Part shown: one piece after another, positions 1 to 7,709 of the stretch
Layout of the letters: each line of letters begins with the position of its first letter
How positions within the stretch are numbered: position 1 is the stretch's first letter
Assembly (NCBI GenBank): GCA_021809925.1
Contig: JAJZJV010000006.1
Location: forward strand, 1-33,519
Reading direction: 5' to 3'
Origin: Microcaldota archaeon
GTDB taxonomy: Archaea > Micrarchaeota > Micrarchaeia > Micrarchaeales > CABMGC01
Length of the DNA: 33,519 nt
Translations under genes and position numbers: made by a program
Notes under the pieces: generated by a model
Database searches by the model: none
What the model saw: the letters and a program-made list of their open reading frames with translations, nothing else
What the model was told of the DNA's origin: nothing

Positions 1-1
1 A

Positions 2-67
2 GAAGGCGACGAAATAGAGTTAGAACCCAAGACTAAAACAATAGAACTGACCTTCAAGAAGGCGTAA
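2..67 (+). CDS. C-terminal fragment of an unknown protein
   Basis: An open frame enters from the left edge and ends at TAA 65-67. It encodes about 21 residues that are rich in Glu and Lys (EGDEIELEPK... ending TFKKA). Only the tail of the gene is in the window, so no family can be named. It sits next to the integrase gene and converges on it, so it is probably the last gene of the integrated element that extends to the left. It could also be a chance frame. Confidence 0.4.
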   Translation, partial: EGDEIELEPKTKTIELTFKKA

Positions 68-136
68 ACCACATAAGATCAGATATGCATCACGTTAAGA
101 CGTCAGATGACCAACTACTGGATTTATACCTTAGAT

Positions 137-892
137 CTATTCAAGATTATTTCTCTTAATAGAATTGGACAGCTGTTTTAACGGCGTTATCTTATCAGTA
201 AACACCGAGTCTATATTTCTATACAAGTCGTCCTTATCCTGCGCTATATAATGCATGGTTGTTTGCGGACCTGAGTGCCTAGCAAACCTAGACGCTAAGA
301 CTATGTTGCCATTAGTAGACTTGGCGAAATGAGTTATGGCATAGTGCCTTAAACTGTGTGTTGTAAGCCTGTGTAATGGTCTAGACCTATGATAAGAATA
401 AGCTTCTTCCGAAACTGCATAAGTCTGGTCTAAATACGTCTGCTGGATTATCCTACGGAATACGTTTCTAACATAATTCAGGTTTATGTAAGGCAGCTTG
501 GTTCTCCCGTAGTCATTTTCTTTAAAGAAAATGTAACCTTCTGCTGCCTTTATCTCTTTCAGATGGTTATTCATAAATTCTACTGTTTCTTTGAATAATT
601 CGATTGGAATTATTAACGAGTCAGTCTGCCTAGACTTTTCACTGTTTATAGTAAGTTCTCGCTTGTCGAAGTCTATGTTGCTTGTATGCAATTTGCAGAT
701 TTCGCCCATTCGAAGACCAAGAAACGCCTGATACTTAAACAAAAGGCTGAACTTTTCGTTGTGAACGTTTCTTAGGAAGCGTTGTAATTCAAGCTCCGTA
801 AATCCTTTGTTTATCGAACCATATCTAGGCTCTCTTCTTCTTTTAAAGCGTTTTTCATGTGCTCTTGTAACTATTGTTCTAAGTTGTTCCAA
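137..892 (-). CDS. Tyrosine recombinase / integrase (catalytic part)
   Basis: Site-specific DNA recombinase of the phage-integrase family. The whole catalytic set is visible: Arg61 in GLRMGEI, Lys86 in the beta-hairpin, His179-x-x-Arg182 in THSLRHY, His206 in RHSGPQTT and the nucleophile Tyr215. The first possible start is TTG at 892, giving 251 residues with almost no N-terminal core-binding domain; family members are usually about 300 or longer. The same frame stays open without a stop to about position 1087, through the 3' half of tRNA-Ile, but contains no ATG, GTG or other TTG. This is what is expected of an integrase gene that carries, or was split at, an attachment site in a tRNA gene. 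The catalytic call is firm; the split-gene reading is inference. The element it serves would lie to the left. Confidence 0.85.
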   Translation of the reverse strand: MEQLRTIVTRAHEKRFKRRREPRYGSINKGFTELELQRFLRNVHNEKFSLLFKYQAFLGLRMGEICKLHTSNIDFDKRELTINSEKSRQTDSLIIPIELFKETVEFMNNHLKEIKAAEGYIFFKENDYGRTKLPYINLNYVRNVFRRIIQQTYLDQTYAVSEEAYSYHRSRPLHRLTTHSLRHYAITHFAKSTNGNIVLASRFARHSGPQTTMHYIAQDKDDLYRNIDSVFTDKITPLKQLSNSIKRNNLE

Positions 893-990
893 CTTGTTCT
901 TTGAAATTGTATTGCTAAGCTCAGTTGTGTATTTTAGGAAGTCTTTGAAAACGCACCCCGAACCCGCCTTTTCACTGCTTCCAGAATCAG

Positions 991-1013
991 GCCCGAAATC
1001 TGGATTTGAACCC
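991..1013 (-). repeat. Degenerate partial copy of the tRNA 3' end
   Basis: Read on the minus strand, this stretch contains GGGTTCAAATCC followed by TTCGGGCC, echoing the T-loop and acceptor 3' strand of tRNA-Ile (GAGTTCAAATCTCC then TCGGGCCC) about 50 bp away. The T-stem does not pair properly, so it is not a functional tRNA. It lies between the tRNA and the integrase coding region and may be a decayed attachment-site copy from an earlier integration. Confidence 0.4.
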
Positions 1014-1038
1014 TTGTTTTGTCGTCGATTTTTGTAAA

Positions 1039-1146
1039 TGGGCCCGAGGAGATTTGAACTCCCGTCCTCCCGATTTCTGTCATTTGATTAAACTTTTCAA
1101 AAGTTTATATCAGTCGGGTGCTCCAACCAGGCTAAGCTACAAGCCC
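1039..1146 (-). tRNA. tRNA-Ile(GAU) with an intron
   Basis: The acceptor stem is GGGCTTG with CGGGCCC, the discriminator is A (1039), the D-arm contains GCTTAGCCTGGTTGGAGC, and the T-arm is GGGAG TTCAAAT CTCC. The anticodon arm is CCCGA-CTGATA/A-TCGGG with anticodon GAU. A 33-nt insertion (1075-1107) lies between positions 37 and 38, the canonical archaeal intron site. Its start can form a small hairpin (AAACTTTT/GAAAAGTTT). Exons are 1108-1146 and 1039-1074, giving a 75-nt mature tRNA without encoded CCA. The 3' end is next to an integrase gene, so this is probably its attachment site. Confidence 0.93.
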
Positions 1147-1171
1147 ATTTTGCATTAATATATGAAGAGCT

Positions 1172-2152
1172 TCATTTATATTCCTTGCTTTCGAAGATGT
1201 TCGGAAGCGCTTCCTTGAATTTTTTAAGGTCCTCTTCAATCTTCGGCATCCTTGTTTTAGATCTCAGCGCAGCTGCAGGGTGGAATGTGACAAGGAACTT
1301 TCTCCCATCTATTTCTATTATCCTGCCATGGTTCTTCTCAACGCTTCCATCGCCAAGCATGGCATTGCTTGCTATGTTTCCGAGAAGGATGATTCCTTCC
1401 GGATTTATGATGCTCAACTGCATCATCAGAAATGGCATGCAGGCAGCCACCTCTTCTTTTGTGGGAAGCCTGTTCTTTGGTGGGAAGAACTGGACAACGC
1501 TGAGTATGTATGCCTTCTCCCGTTTTATTCCTGCATTCTTCAGCATCTTGTTGAGAAGCTCACCGCTCCTCCCGACAAATGGCCTGCCTTGTTTATCTTC
1601 CTCAGCTCCTGGAGCCTGACCAAGTATGACTATCTTCGCATTTAACGGCCCCTCTCCAGGAACAAGCTTCCTGCTCAGTTCCCAATCCTTTTTCCTCACT
1701 GGCAGTGCTCCATATCTCTCATTAATCTTGGACATGATTTCCTTTCTTCTGATATAATCATAAGCATGGCTTAGCAGATCTTTAGAATTCTTGAATCTTA
1801 CCATCGATATTGCTTTTGCATAATCTACCCATTCAAATGCTTTGTGCTCCGAGGATATTCTGACATTTTTCCCTTCAGATTCTGCGAGAAAGAATTTGGC
1901 CCACTTATGTATCTTTTCCCCTTTTTCCTGGAAAAAATATTCTATTACCTCAGAGAACCCATAAACCATCTTCGGCTCGAGGTTGCTCTCCTCTTTTATC
2001 TCTCTCATCGCAGCAATCTCTGGGGTCTCTCCCTTTTCTATATGGCCTTTTGGAAACCCATAATCTCCATTATTGCTTAGCATGAGCAGAAAAAGCAGAG
2101 ACTCTCCATCTCTCTTGTAAATCACGGCACCTGCAGAAAATTCAAACATCAT
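1172..2152 (-). CDS. Fusion: Nudix hydrolase + family-4-like uracil-DNA glycosylase
   Basis: Two domains lie in one 326-residue chain. Residues 1-135 are a Nudix hydrolase: the box runs from G36 through E42 and R50-E51 to E54-E55, with Asn replacing the last Gly, as in Ap4A-hydrolase-like MutT proteins. Residues about 140-320 resemble family 4 uracil-DNA glycosylase: motif 1 is GQAPGAEEDKQGRPF (178-192) and motif 2 is FHPAAALR (290-297). Family 4 enzymes normally bind a [4Fe-4S] cluster through four Cys; here only Cys238 is present in the entire protein, so the cluster is almost certainly lost. The ATG overlaps the archaeosortase stop (ATGA), implying translational coupling. Likely role: nucleotide-pool cleaning and/or excision of uracil from DNA. 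The fusion and the missing cysteines are seen; the activity is inferred. Confidence 0.88.
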   Translation of the reverse strand: MMFEFSAGAVIYKRDGESLLFLLMLSNNGDYGFPKGHIEKGETPEIAAMREIKEESNLEPKMVYGFSEVIEYFFQEKGEKIHKWAKFFLAESEGKNVRISSEHKAFEWVDYAKAISMVRFKNSKDLLSHAYDYIRRKEIMSKINERYGALPVRKKDWELSRKLVPGEGPLNAKIVILGQAPGAEEDKQGRPFVGRSGELLNKMLKNAGIKREKAYILSVVQFFPPKNRLPTKEEVAACMPFLMMQLSIINPEGIILLGNIASNAMLGDGSVEKNHGRIIEIDGRKFLVTFHPAAALRSKTRMPKIEEDLKKFKEALPNIFESKEYK

Positions 2153-3648
2153 TCCTTAATCAACCTGTTTAAGATGCAGTATGCGCCCTCAAGCCTTCTC
2201 TGCTCAGAGTAATTGCCGGTCTTTGAGAACAGGTCTGAAGCCGAGGTATAAAAGCCATTGTAATAACTCGGACACGTCTGATTCGTTATCGAGATGCCAT
2301 GCATCACTGCATAGACATTTATTACAGAGGAGCTGTAACTGTTTTCAGAGTACGGGAATGAGCTTTGATACACAAAAAATTCAGTACTGTTGGAGACCAT
2401 ATCATAAATCCTGCTCGTTACTGAATCATTATTGAAAAATATCGCGTCTCCTAGGACAGTGTTGTTTGACAATAATTCCTTGGTGATGTTTGTGTTTTGG
2501 TTTGTAAGGTAAACTATTATAGGATATGATCCCATGCTTTTGTTGGAGAGAATCACAGCTGCAGAGTTACCATTCGTTGCAGTCAATGTTATAAATCCAG
2601 AAAGGTTCAGCTGCGTGCCAGATAACCTCACAATGCTCTGGTTTGTGAAGTTGAATGCTGAAGATGAAGATAAAAGAGATGGGCTTACAGTCAATGACGT
2701 GTAATAATTCATAGTAAATGCCAATATCAATACAGAGGAAAATACTGCTATGAATATGCCTGCCTTCTGTTGCGATGTCGCCTTAAATACCATCTTCCTA
2801 CCAAAGTGCGGCATGTCAAGGCCATATTTCTTTGCAATAAGAAACATGATTATTATCGAAGCGTAGAATAACAGTATGCCTGCCACAAGGTGTATCGAGA
2901 GAATTGCATCCTTCGGCCCGCCGAATAGCCACTCCGCAGCGATGCCTAGCATACGTATAAAGTTGAGCAGCATGACAAGCACCACGCTTGAGATGATCCA
3001 GAGTACTTTTTTCGAGTTCTCTCCGTCATAGAAATATGCAACAGGAATCAGGAACAAAGCCATGGCTATCAGAGCTCCTATCCCAACACAGCTCTGGCCT
3101 ATGCTTATGTTGATACCGTTTGCACTTATAGTTGTCGGAGCAATATACGATATCTTCGCGAATGCGCTCAATATTCCATAAACAAGTTTTGTATTCAGGG
3201 CCGCGAATCCCTGGTTTAACCTTATGATAGGAATGAGCAATATCGGAGAAGCTACAATTGGGTAAATAATCAGCGGCCTCATGTTGTTGATATTCTTGGC
3301 GCCGAAAAGGAGTATCACCAACGAGCACGCAAAGAGCGGAAATATAAGCATTTCTATTTTGTAACTCGTGAATGCAAACGAGAACAATATGCTTAGGTAA
3401 ATCATGGCGATGATAAAAATTGCCATACCCAATGCCCCAAATGCCACATCTGACTTCTTGACATTAGGATGTATACGTTTCTTTGACATGAAGAGTGCTA
3501 GCAGGGGGACCATGAGCAATGGGATTATAACATATGTGGATGGATCCGTATCACTTATCGTGAATGATGTTGTCATAATCACGTTTGCCGTAGCAAAAAG
3601 TATCAATATAAAAAGTACTGCAAACGCTATCTTGCTATCGTATTTCAT
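2149..3648 (-). CDS. Archaeosortase/exosortase-family membrane protein
   Basis: A 499-residue multi-pass protein with about nine hydrophobic segments. The exosortase/archaeosortase signature is present in order: Cys187 in GQSCVGIGAL, Arg232 in LNFIRMLGI and His253 in SIHLVAGI, all in the core membrane helices. These enzymes cut and anchor surface proteins that carry a C-terminal sorting signal. After a last helix (about 297-315), some 180 residues form an extracytoplasmic domain rich in N-x-S/T sequons (NFT, NQS, NLS, NKS, NIT, NDS, NST and others). That C-terminal extension is unusual for the family. Start ATG 3648 is preceded by a GGTG-type ribosome site. The downstream Nudix-UDG gene overlaps by 4 nt. 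The substrate is not evident. Confidence 0.8.
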   Translation of the reverse strand: MKYDSKIAFAVLFILILFATANVIMTTSFTISDTDPSTYVIIPLLMVPLLALFMSKKRIHPNVKKSDVAFGALGMAIFIIAMIYLSILFSFAFTSYKIEMLIFPLFACSLVILLFGAKNINNMRPLIIYPIVASPILLIPIIRLNQGFAALNTKLVYGILSAFAKISYIAPTTISANGINISIGQSCVGIGALIAMALFLIPVAYFYDGENSKKVLWIISSVVLVMLLNFIRMLGIAAEWLFGGPKDAILSIHLVAGILLFYASIIIMFLIAKKYGLDMPHFGRKMVFKATSQQKAGIFIAVFSSVLILAFTMNYYTSLTVSPSLLSSSSAFNFTNQSIVRLSGTQLNLSGFITLTATNGNSAAVILSNKSMGSYPIIVYLTNQNTNITKELLSNNTVLGDAIFFNNDSVTSRIYDMVSNSTEFFVYQSSFPYSENSYSSSVINVYAVMHGISITNQTCPSYYNGFYTSASDLFSKTGNYSEQRRLEGAYCILNRLIKE

Positions 3649-3741
3649 AAATGCACCGATTAGTCCTCAGCCGATATAGGTTTCATCACTCTTCAGCAGT
3701 TACTCTTGTCTTCACAGGACAAAATATTATCTTTTGGTAGG

Positions 3742-3750
3742 TATATATAA
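3742..3750 (+). promoter_or_regulatory. TATA box of the archease gene, leaderless arrangement
   Basis: TATATATAA is centred about 27 nt before the archease ATG at 3773, which puts the expected transcription start at or next to the start codon. No ribosome-binding motif precedes the ATG, so the mRNA is probably leaderless. Confidence 0.6.
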
Positions 3751-3772
3751 TTTTGCATTCAAATTGTGAAAC

Positions 3773-4213
3773 ATGGGACGGGAGAAATTCAGGTATCTGC
3801 CGCACACAGCTGACATAGCGTTTTTTTCTTACGGCGTAGATAAAAAAGAAGCCATAGAGAATGCAGCTCTCGCGCTGCTGAACATAATGCTGGATCTCAA
3901 AAGGATAAATGAATCAAAGTCCAAGGTCAAGGAATTGAAGATACGGGAAAAAGCTTCAAGCATTGAGGATCTAGTCTGGTTTACTCTTCAAGACATATTG
4001 TCAAACATAGACGCAAGAGCGCTGAAGGCGTACAGCTTTAGGATCGATGCACTCAGAGAGAGCAAGAGTGGAGCAAGGCTTACCGGCAGCATTATGCATA
4101 AGGACATAAAAGACGACCTATCCTTGCTTGAGGTCAAGGCAGTGACTCCACACAATTTGACAATATCAAAAAACAGGAAGAGGTATAGGATACATATTCT
4201 AGTAGATGTATAA
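3773..4213 (+). CDS. Archease (RtcB tRNA-ligase activator)
   Basis: 146 residues, a normal archease length. The N-terminus has the family hallmark YLPHTADIAFFSYG followed by a helix (EAIENAALALLNIM), and the C-terminus has the LEVKAVTPHNL block that contributes to the metal site. Archease speeds guanylylation and turnover of the RNA ligase RtcB, which joins tRNA exons after intron removal. The intron-containing tRNA-Ile in this window is the kind of substrate that pathway needs. It is transcribed divergently from the archaeosortase operon from a leaderless promoter. Confidence 0.9.
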   Translation: MGREKFRYLPHTADIAFFSYGVDKKEAIENAALALLNIMLDLKRINESKSKVKELKIREKASSIEDLVWFTLQDILSNIDARALKAYSFRIDALRESKSGARLTGSIMHKDIKDDLSLLEVKAVTPHNLTISKNRKRYRIHILVDV

Positions 4214-4297
4214 AACAAGTGAACCGCATCTTAGAAAGGATTATATTGGTTTAAGAAATAGGTCTATCAGGGTGAATCGATTAACAGGAAAACATCC

Positions 4298-5287
4298 ATG
4301 CTATTGCTTCTTTTTCTTTCATCCCTAATGCTTCTTGCGGCATCAGTGCTTATGATACAATTAGTATCTGTGGCATACGGTGTGGGTGCTGGAGCATCTA
4401 TACAAAGCGCTGCAGACCATTCAAACGTCACAAGTATATTGGAGCCATCCGCAGAGAATCTGAATCCCCTATACACAACAATACTCTCTGAGTATATGGT
4501 ATTCGTAGTCGGGATAGGGATGCTGATATCTTCTGTGCTAATCTACAAAAACAAATCCAACATTGCAAACAGCGAAGCCAGGGGATATGTCTTTCTTAAT
4601 GCATCCCTTACTCTAATTTACACTGCCCTCTTCTTCATCATACCTGTATTCTTTGTCAATATCATCAAGGCGCAGATAATATCTGTAAGCAATTATTATT
4701 ATCTTGCCGTCTATCTTTCAATAATAATGGCGTTATCAATAGATTCGTATATCATATTATCCAAGTATATTAATCCATCATCACCACACAGGAGGAAGAA
4801 TCTGGCTATAGATCCATCAAAGCCCTACACCAATCTTCTCCGCATAAAGGATGAGATATTCTCACGGCTAATTGGAAATGTATTCATTGTAGATAAGCAC
4901 ATGAATTCGGAGGGCATAGAAAACTTCTCCAGGCTATTCATGGGCAACGAGAACAATGTGCCAGAGGTAAAGATACTTACTTCAAAAGAGATGCTTGATG
5001 CGCGCTTCTCAAGAAACTACCGTGACTGCAAGACTGAGGCTGAGAATTATGGCACGCGGATTAGCGTCTTTGTCATGAGTGATGAAGATGCAGTCTCACA
5101 GCACGAGAGGTTCGTATTCGATGACAAGAATGCTTACAAAGTTCCGCCATTCAACATCATGCATAAGAAGAGTGAGCATATAACTAGGCTTAATCTGAAT
5201 GATGCTAGGCGAAGGTTTAACGAGCTACAAAAAAGATCCATAAAATACGAGAACTTTGTCTCAAAGAATGGCACAAAGCCTAAATGA
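4298..5287 (+). CDS. Four-helix membrane protein with cytosolic PLD-like C-domain (uncertain)
   Basis: Residues 1-175 hold four predicted membrane helices (about 1-25, 63-85, 95-125 and 135-158). The remaining ~150 residues are soluble and contain FIVDKHMNSEGI and then HERFVFDD, resembling the HxRFxxD pattern of divergent, often inactive phospholipase-D-like domains. That resemblance is weak. ATG 4298 starts directly in a hydrophobic segment; the frame stays open upstream (reading NRKTS) and a GGTGAATCG motif lies at about 4270, so the true start may be a rare codon (ATT) about 20 nt earlier. No pathway can be assigned. Confidence 0.7.
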   Translation: MLLLLFLSSLMLLAASVLMIQLVSVAYGVGAGASIQSAADHSNVTSILEPSAENLNPLYTTILSEYMVFVVGIGMLISSVLIYKNKSNIANSEARGYVFLNASLTLIYTALFFIIPVFFVNIIKAQIISVSNYYYLAVYLSIIMALSIDSYIILSKYINPSSPHRRKNLAIDPSKPYTNLLRIKDEIFSRLIGNVFIVDKHMNSEGIENFSRLFMGNENNVPEVKILTSKEMLDARFSRNYRDCKTEAENYGTRISVFVMSDEDAVSQHERFVFDDKNAYKVPPFNIMHKKSEHITRLNLNDARRRFNELQKRSIKYENFVSKNGTKPK

Positions 5288-5642
5288 GCGCTAAACTATC
5301 TATATAAAGTACAAGATGTGAGATTGGACCAACCATAAATATCAAAGTATTTTCTAATCTGCAGAAGAAATGATAAAAAGCCACATGAAGGTTCCCGAAG
5401 CTATCATTACTGTGGTGAGCGCGAATATTGGGATCTCACAAATCTCATTCTACACTGCAATGGGCTATATTTATCGATCTTTGCTTTTTCTATTTCTAAA
5501 AGGATAAATAGTGGCAATATCCAATCAGGAAAACATACTCTGAGCAGACTCGCTTGATCAGGGACACCATGGAATAAGCCAAATAAAAGAAATGCGATTC
5601 CGATGCTCTATAAAAACGGATGCACCAAAATTCTTCCAAAGA
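5288..5642. other. Intergenic stretch without a convincing gene
   Basis: AT-rich spacer between the membrane protein and tRNA-Cys. It has short hydrophobic frames on both strands, including a 45-codon frame on the plus strand from about 5370, and on the minus strand several short membrane-like pieces in different frames broken by stops. This may be the remains of a small membrane-protein gene; I see nothing intact. Confidence 0.4.
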
Positions 5643-5713
5643 AGCCAGGAAAGGGAGTTGAACCCCTCTAAGCCGCTCTGCAGGCGGCTGCATAGCCGAT
5701 CTGCCACCCTGGC
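5643..5713 (-). tRNA. tRNA-Cys(GCA)
   Basis: The acceptor stem is GCCAGGG with TCCTGGC, and the discriminator is U (5643), as is typical of tRNA-Cys. The D-arm is TGGCAGATCGGCTATGCA, the anticodon stem is GCCGC/GCGGC with loop CTGCAGA (anticodon GCA), and the T-arm is AGGGG TTCAACT CCCTT. There is no intron and no encoded CCA. Confidence 0.95.
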
Positions 5714-5754
5714 AATAGAAGCATCTATTATCTCTATTATTGGATAGTAATTCT

Positions 5755-6768
5755 CTATAACCCTTTCTGTGAACTTTCCAGCATTCTATCATGCTCTTCT
5801 TCACTGATGCAGGAACGCAGCATGTCTATTGCCTCAAGAGGGAATTTGCCAACCGATGTTTCATTGCTAAGCATTATGGCATATGCATTGTTAGAAATTG
5901 CATTTGAGATATCGCTAACTTCTGCCCTGGTTGGCACAGGCTTGCTGACCATGCTTGCAAGGACTTCTGTAGCCATTATAAATGGCGTCTCGCCTCTCTC
6001 AGCAGCCTTGACTATGAATCTCTGCGCCTGAGAGAGCTTCTCAAAGCCTACATTCAGGGCAAGGTCTCCCCTAGCCACCATCACCATGTCAGACTCGCTG
6101 ATAATTTCATCTATACTATCAAGTGCAGCCTTTCTCTCGATCTTAGAAACGATCTTCGCGTCTTTGGCTGCTGATCTTAATTTTCTAATATTGTCTGCAT
6201 TTCTGACGAACGATTCCGCAACCATATCGCATTTGTTTGCAACAGCGAATCCAAGAAGTTCCATGTCCTCGCTAGTAGGCGGTTCTGCGTCTACTTCAAG
6301 TCCTTCTAAGCTCAGCCCCTTCCTACTCTCTATAATACCATCAAAGTAGGATCTGCATGTTACCCATCTTTTCCCAATTTTTGTTATCTCAAGCTTGAGC
6401 TCCCCATCACCAACATATATTGCAGCTCCTGGCCTGCAATATCTAATAAGATCATATTCTATTGGTACGGAGCCTGGAACAGCGGCTCCTCCCCCAAATG
6501 AGAATCTGACTTCATCGCCCTTCTTGATCTCTCTACTCTTATCAAGCTTGCCTATCCTTATCTTTGGGCCTGGAAGATCTGCCATGATCTCAGTAATCTT
6601 ACCAAGCCTTTTCGATATCGTTCTCACCTTCTCAATAGCTGCAGACCACTCCTTCTCGCTCCCATGGGACAGATTAATTCGCACAATGTCTGCCATGCTG
6701 ACTGCCATTTCAAGAATTTTCTCATCCTTTATCATAGGCCCATAAGTGATTATTATCTTTGTTCTCAT
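5755..6768 (-). CDS. pyk: Pyruvate kinase, short form
   Basis: Last step of glycolysis: phosphoenolpyruvate + ADP to pyruvate + ATP. The barrel motifs are present: TKIIITYGP at the N-terminus, RINLSHG, ADLPGPKIRIG at the start of the B-domain, KIERKAA, MVARGDLALNVG, the substrate loop ATEVLASM followed by PTRAEVSDISNAI, and LSNETSVGKFPLEAI. The chain ends about 20 residues later, so at 337 residues it lacks the C-terminal regulatory domain of the usual ~470-residue enzyme. ATG 6768 was preferred over the adjacent TTG 6771 because GGTAGGT lies upstream. No frameshifted remainder is obvious, as tRNA-Cys follows 42 bp later. It is probably active but without the allosteric domain. Confidence 0.9.
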   Translation of the reverse strand: MRTKIIITYGPMIKDEKILEMAVSMADIVRINLSHGSEKEWSAAIEKVRTISKRLGKITEIMADLPGPKIRIGKLDKSREIKKGDEVRFSFGGGAAVPGSVPIEYDLIRYCRPGAAIYVGDGELKLEITKIGKRWVTCRSYFDGIIESRKGLSLEGLEVDAEPPTSEDMELLGFAVANKCDMVAESFVRNADNIRKLRSAAKDAKIVSKIERKAALDSIDEIISESDMVMVARGDLALNVGFEKLSQAQRFIVKAAERGETPFIMATEVLASMVSKPVPTRAEVSDISNAISNNAYAIMLSNETSVGKFPLEAIDMLRSCISEEEHDRMLESSQKGL

Positions 6769-6875
6769 CAAACCTACCGTTTAACAGGTCATATTTTCCC
6801 TTTGTAGACATAGCTTAAGAACATATACTAAAATTATATTGTATAAGGATTATCCTTTTTGCAGAGGTTGAGATT

Positions 6876-7709
6876 GTGATAAAAGTTGCTTTCCAGGGTG
6901 AATCAGGGGCTTACAGTGAAGAAGCCGCCAAGAAATATTTCGGAGAAAGAATACGGACAGTTCCATGTCAGACATTTGCAGACATCTTTGAGTCGATCTC
7001 CAGGGGAATTGACTTCGGTGTCGTTCCAATAGAGAATTCAATAGAGGGGAATGTCACGCAGACATACGATCTAATCCTAAAATTTGGGTTTCCGATAGTT
7101 GGCGAGGTTATACATAAAATCTCACACTGCCTAATAGCAAACGAGGGGGCAAATATAAAATCTATCAAAAATGTCTACTCGCATCCGCAGGCTTTGGGCC
7201 AATGCAGAGAGTATCTGGAAAGGATGGGATTTTCTGCGATACCTGAATATGACACAGCAGGAAGTGTAAAGCTGATAAAAGAAAAGGGAATAGCTGATGG
7301 AGCCGCAATAGCTGGAAGGGGAGCTGCGGTAATCTACCGCATGAAGATACTTGCTTCTGGGATAGAAACAAACAAGAAGAATTTCACTAGATTCTTTGTT
7401 ATATCAAGAAAAGCCAATAAATCTTCAAATGATGGCGTTGGGTTCAAAACATCGGTAGCGTTTTCAACAAAACATAGGCCAGGAGCGCTCTACAATGCAA
7501 TAGGATGTTTTGCAAATAATGAAATAAACCTTACATACATCCAATCAAGGCCAATCCTCGGAAAGCCCTGGAAATATAACTTTTACTTAGACTGTGAAGG
7601 ATCCATCCATGATGCAAAACTAAAAGAAGCAGTCAAAGAACTTGGTGCATTTTCCTCATTTGTCAAGGTCCTTGGGTCCTATCAAAAAGCGGAGAAAAAA
7701 GGTAATTGA
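6876..7709 (+). CDS. pheA: Prephenate dehydratase
   Basis: Converts prephenate to phenylpyruvate in phenylalanine synthesis. The chain starts with GTG 6876 and has 277 residues. The periplasmic-binding-like catalytic domain spans 1-180: FQGESGAYSEEAA, PIENSIEGNV, YSHPQALGQC, DTAGS and the catalytic Thr171-Arg-Phe in NFTRFFVI. An ACT domain for phenylalanine feedback covers about 190-270 (RPGALYNAIGCF, IQSRP). It is a stand-alone dehydratase with no chorismate mutase domain. The TGA stop is immediately followed by the ATG of tyrA, so the pair forms an aromatic amino acid operon. Confidence 0.95.
   Translation: MIKVAFQGESGAYSEEAAKKYFGERIRTVPCQTFADIFESISRGIDFGVVPIENSIEGNVTQTYDLILKFGFPIVGEVIHKISHCLIANEGANIKSIKNVYSHPQALGQCREYLERMGFSAIPEYDTAGSVKLIKEKGIADGAAIAGRGAAVIYRMKILASGIETNKKNFTRFFVISRKANKSSNDGVGFKTSVAFSTKHRPGALYNAIGCFANNEINLTYIQSRPILGKPWKYNFYLDCEGSIHDAKLKEAVKELGAFSSFVKVLGSYQKAEKKGN

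Noticed and set aside
1185-1645. Long plus-strand frames opposite the Nudix-UDG gene
   Set aside because: They lie wholly within a gene with clear motifs on the other strand; shadow frames.
5496-5804. 102-codon minus-strand frame
   Set aside because: It reads straight through tRNA-Cys and into the 3' end of pyruvate kinase; composition is not protein-like.
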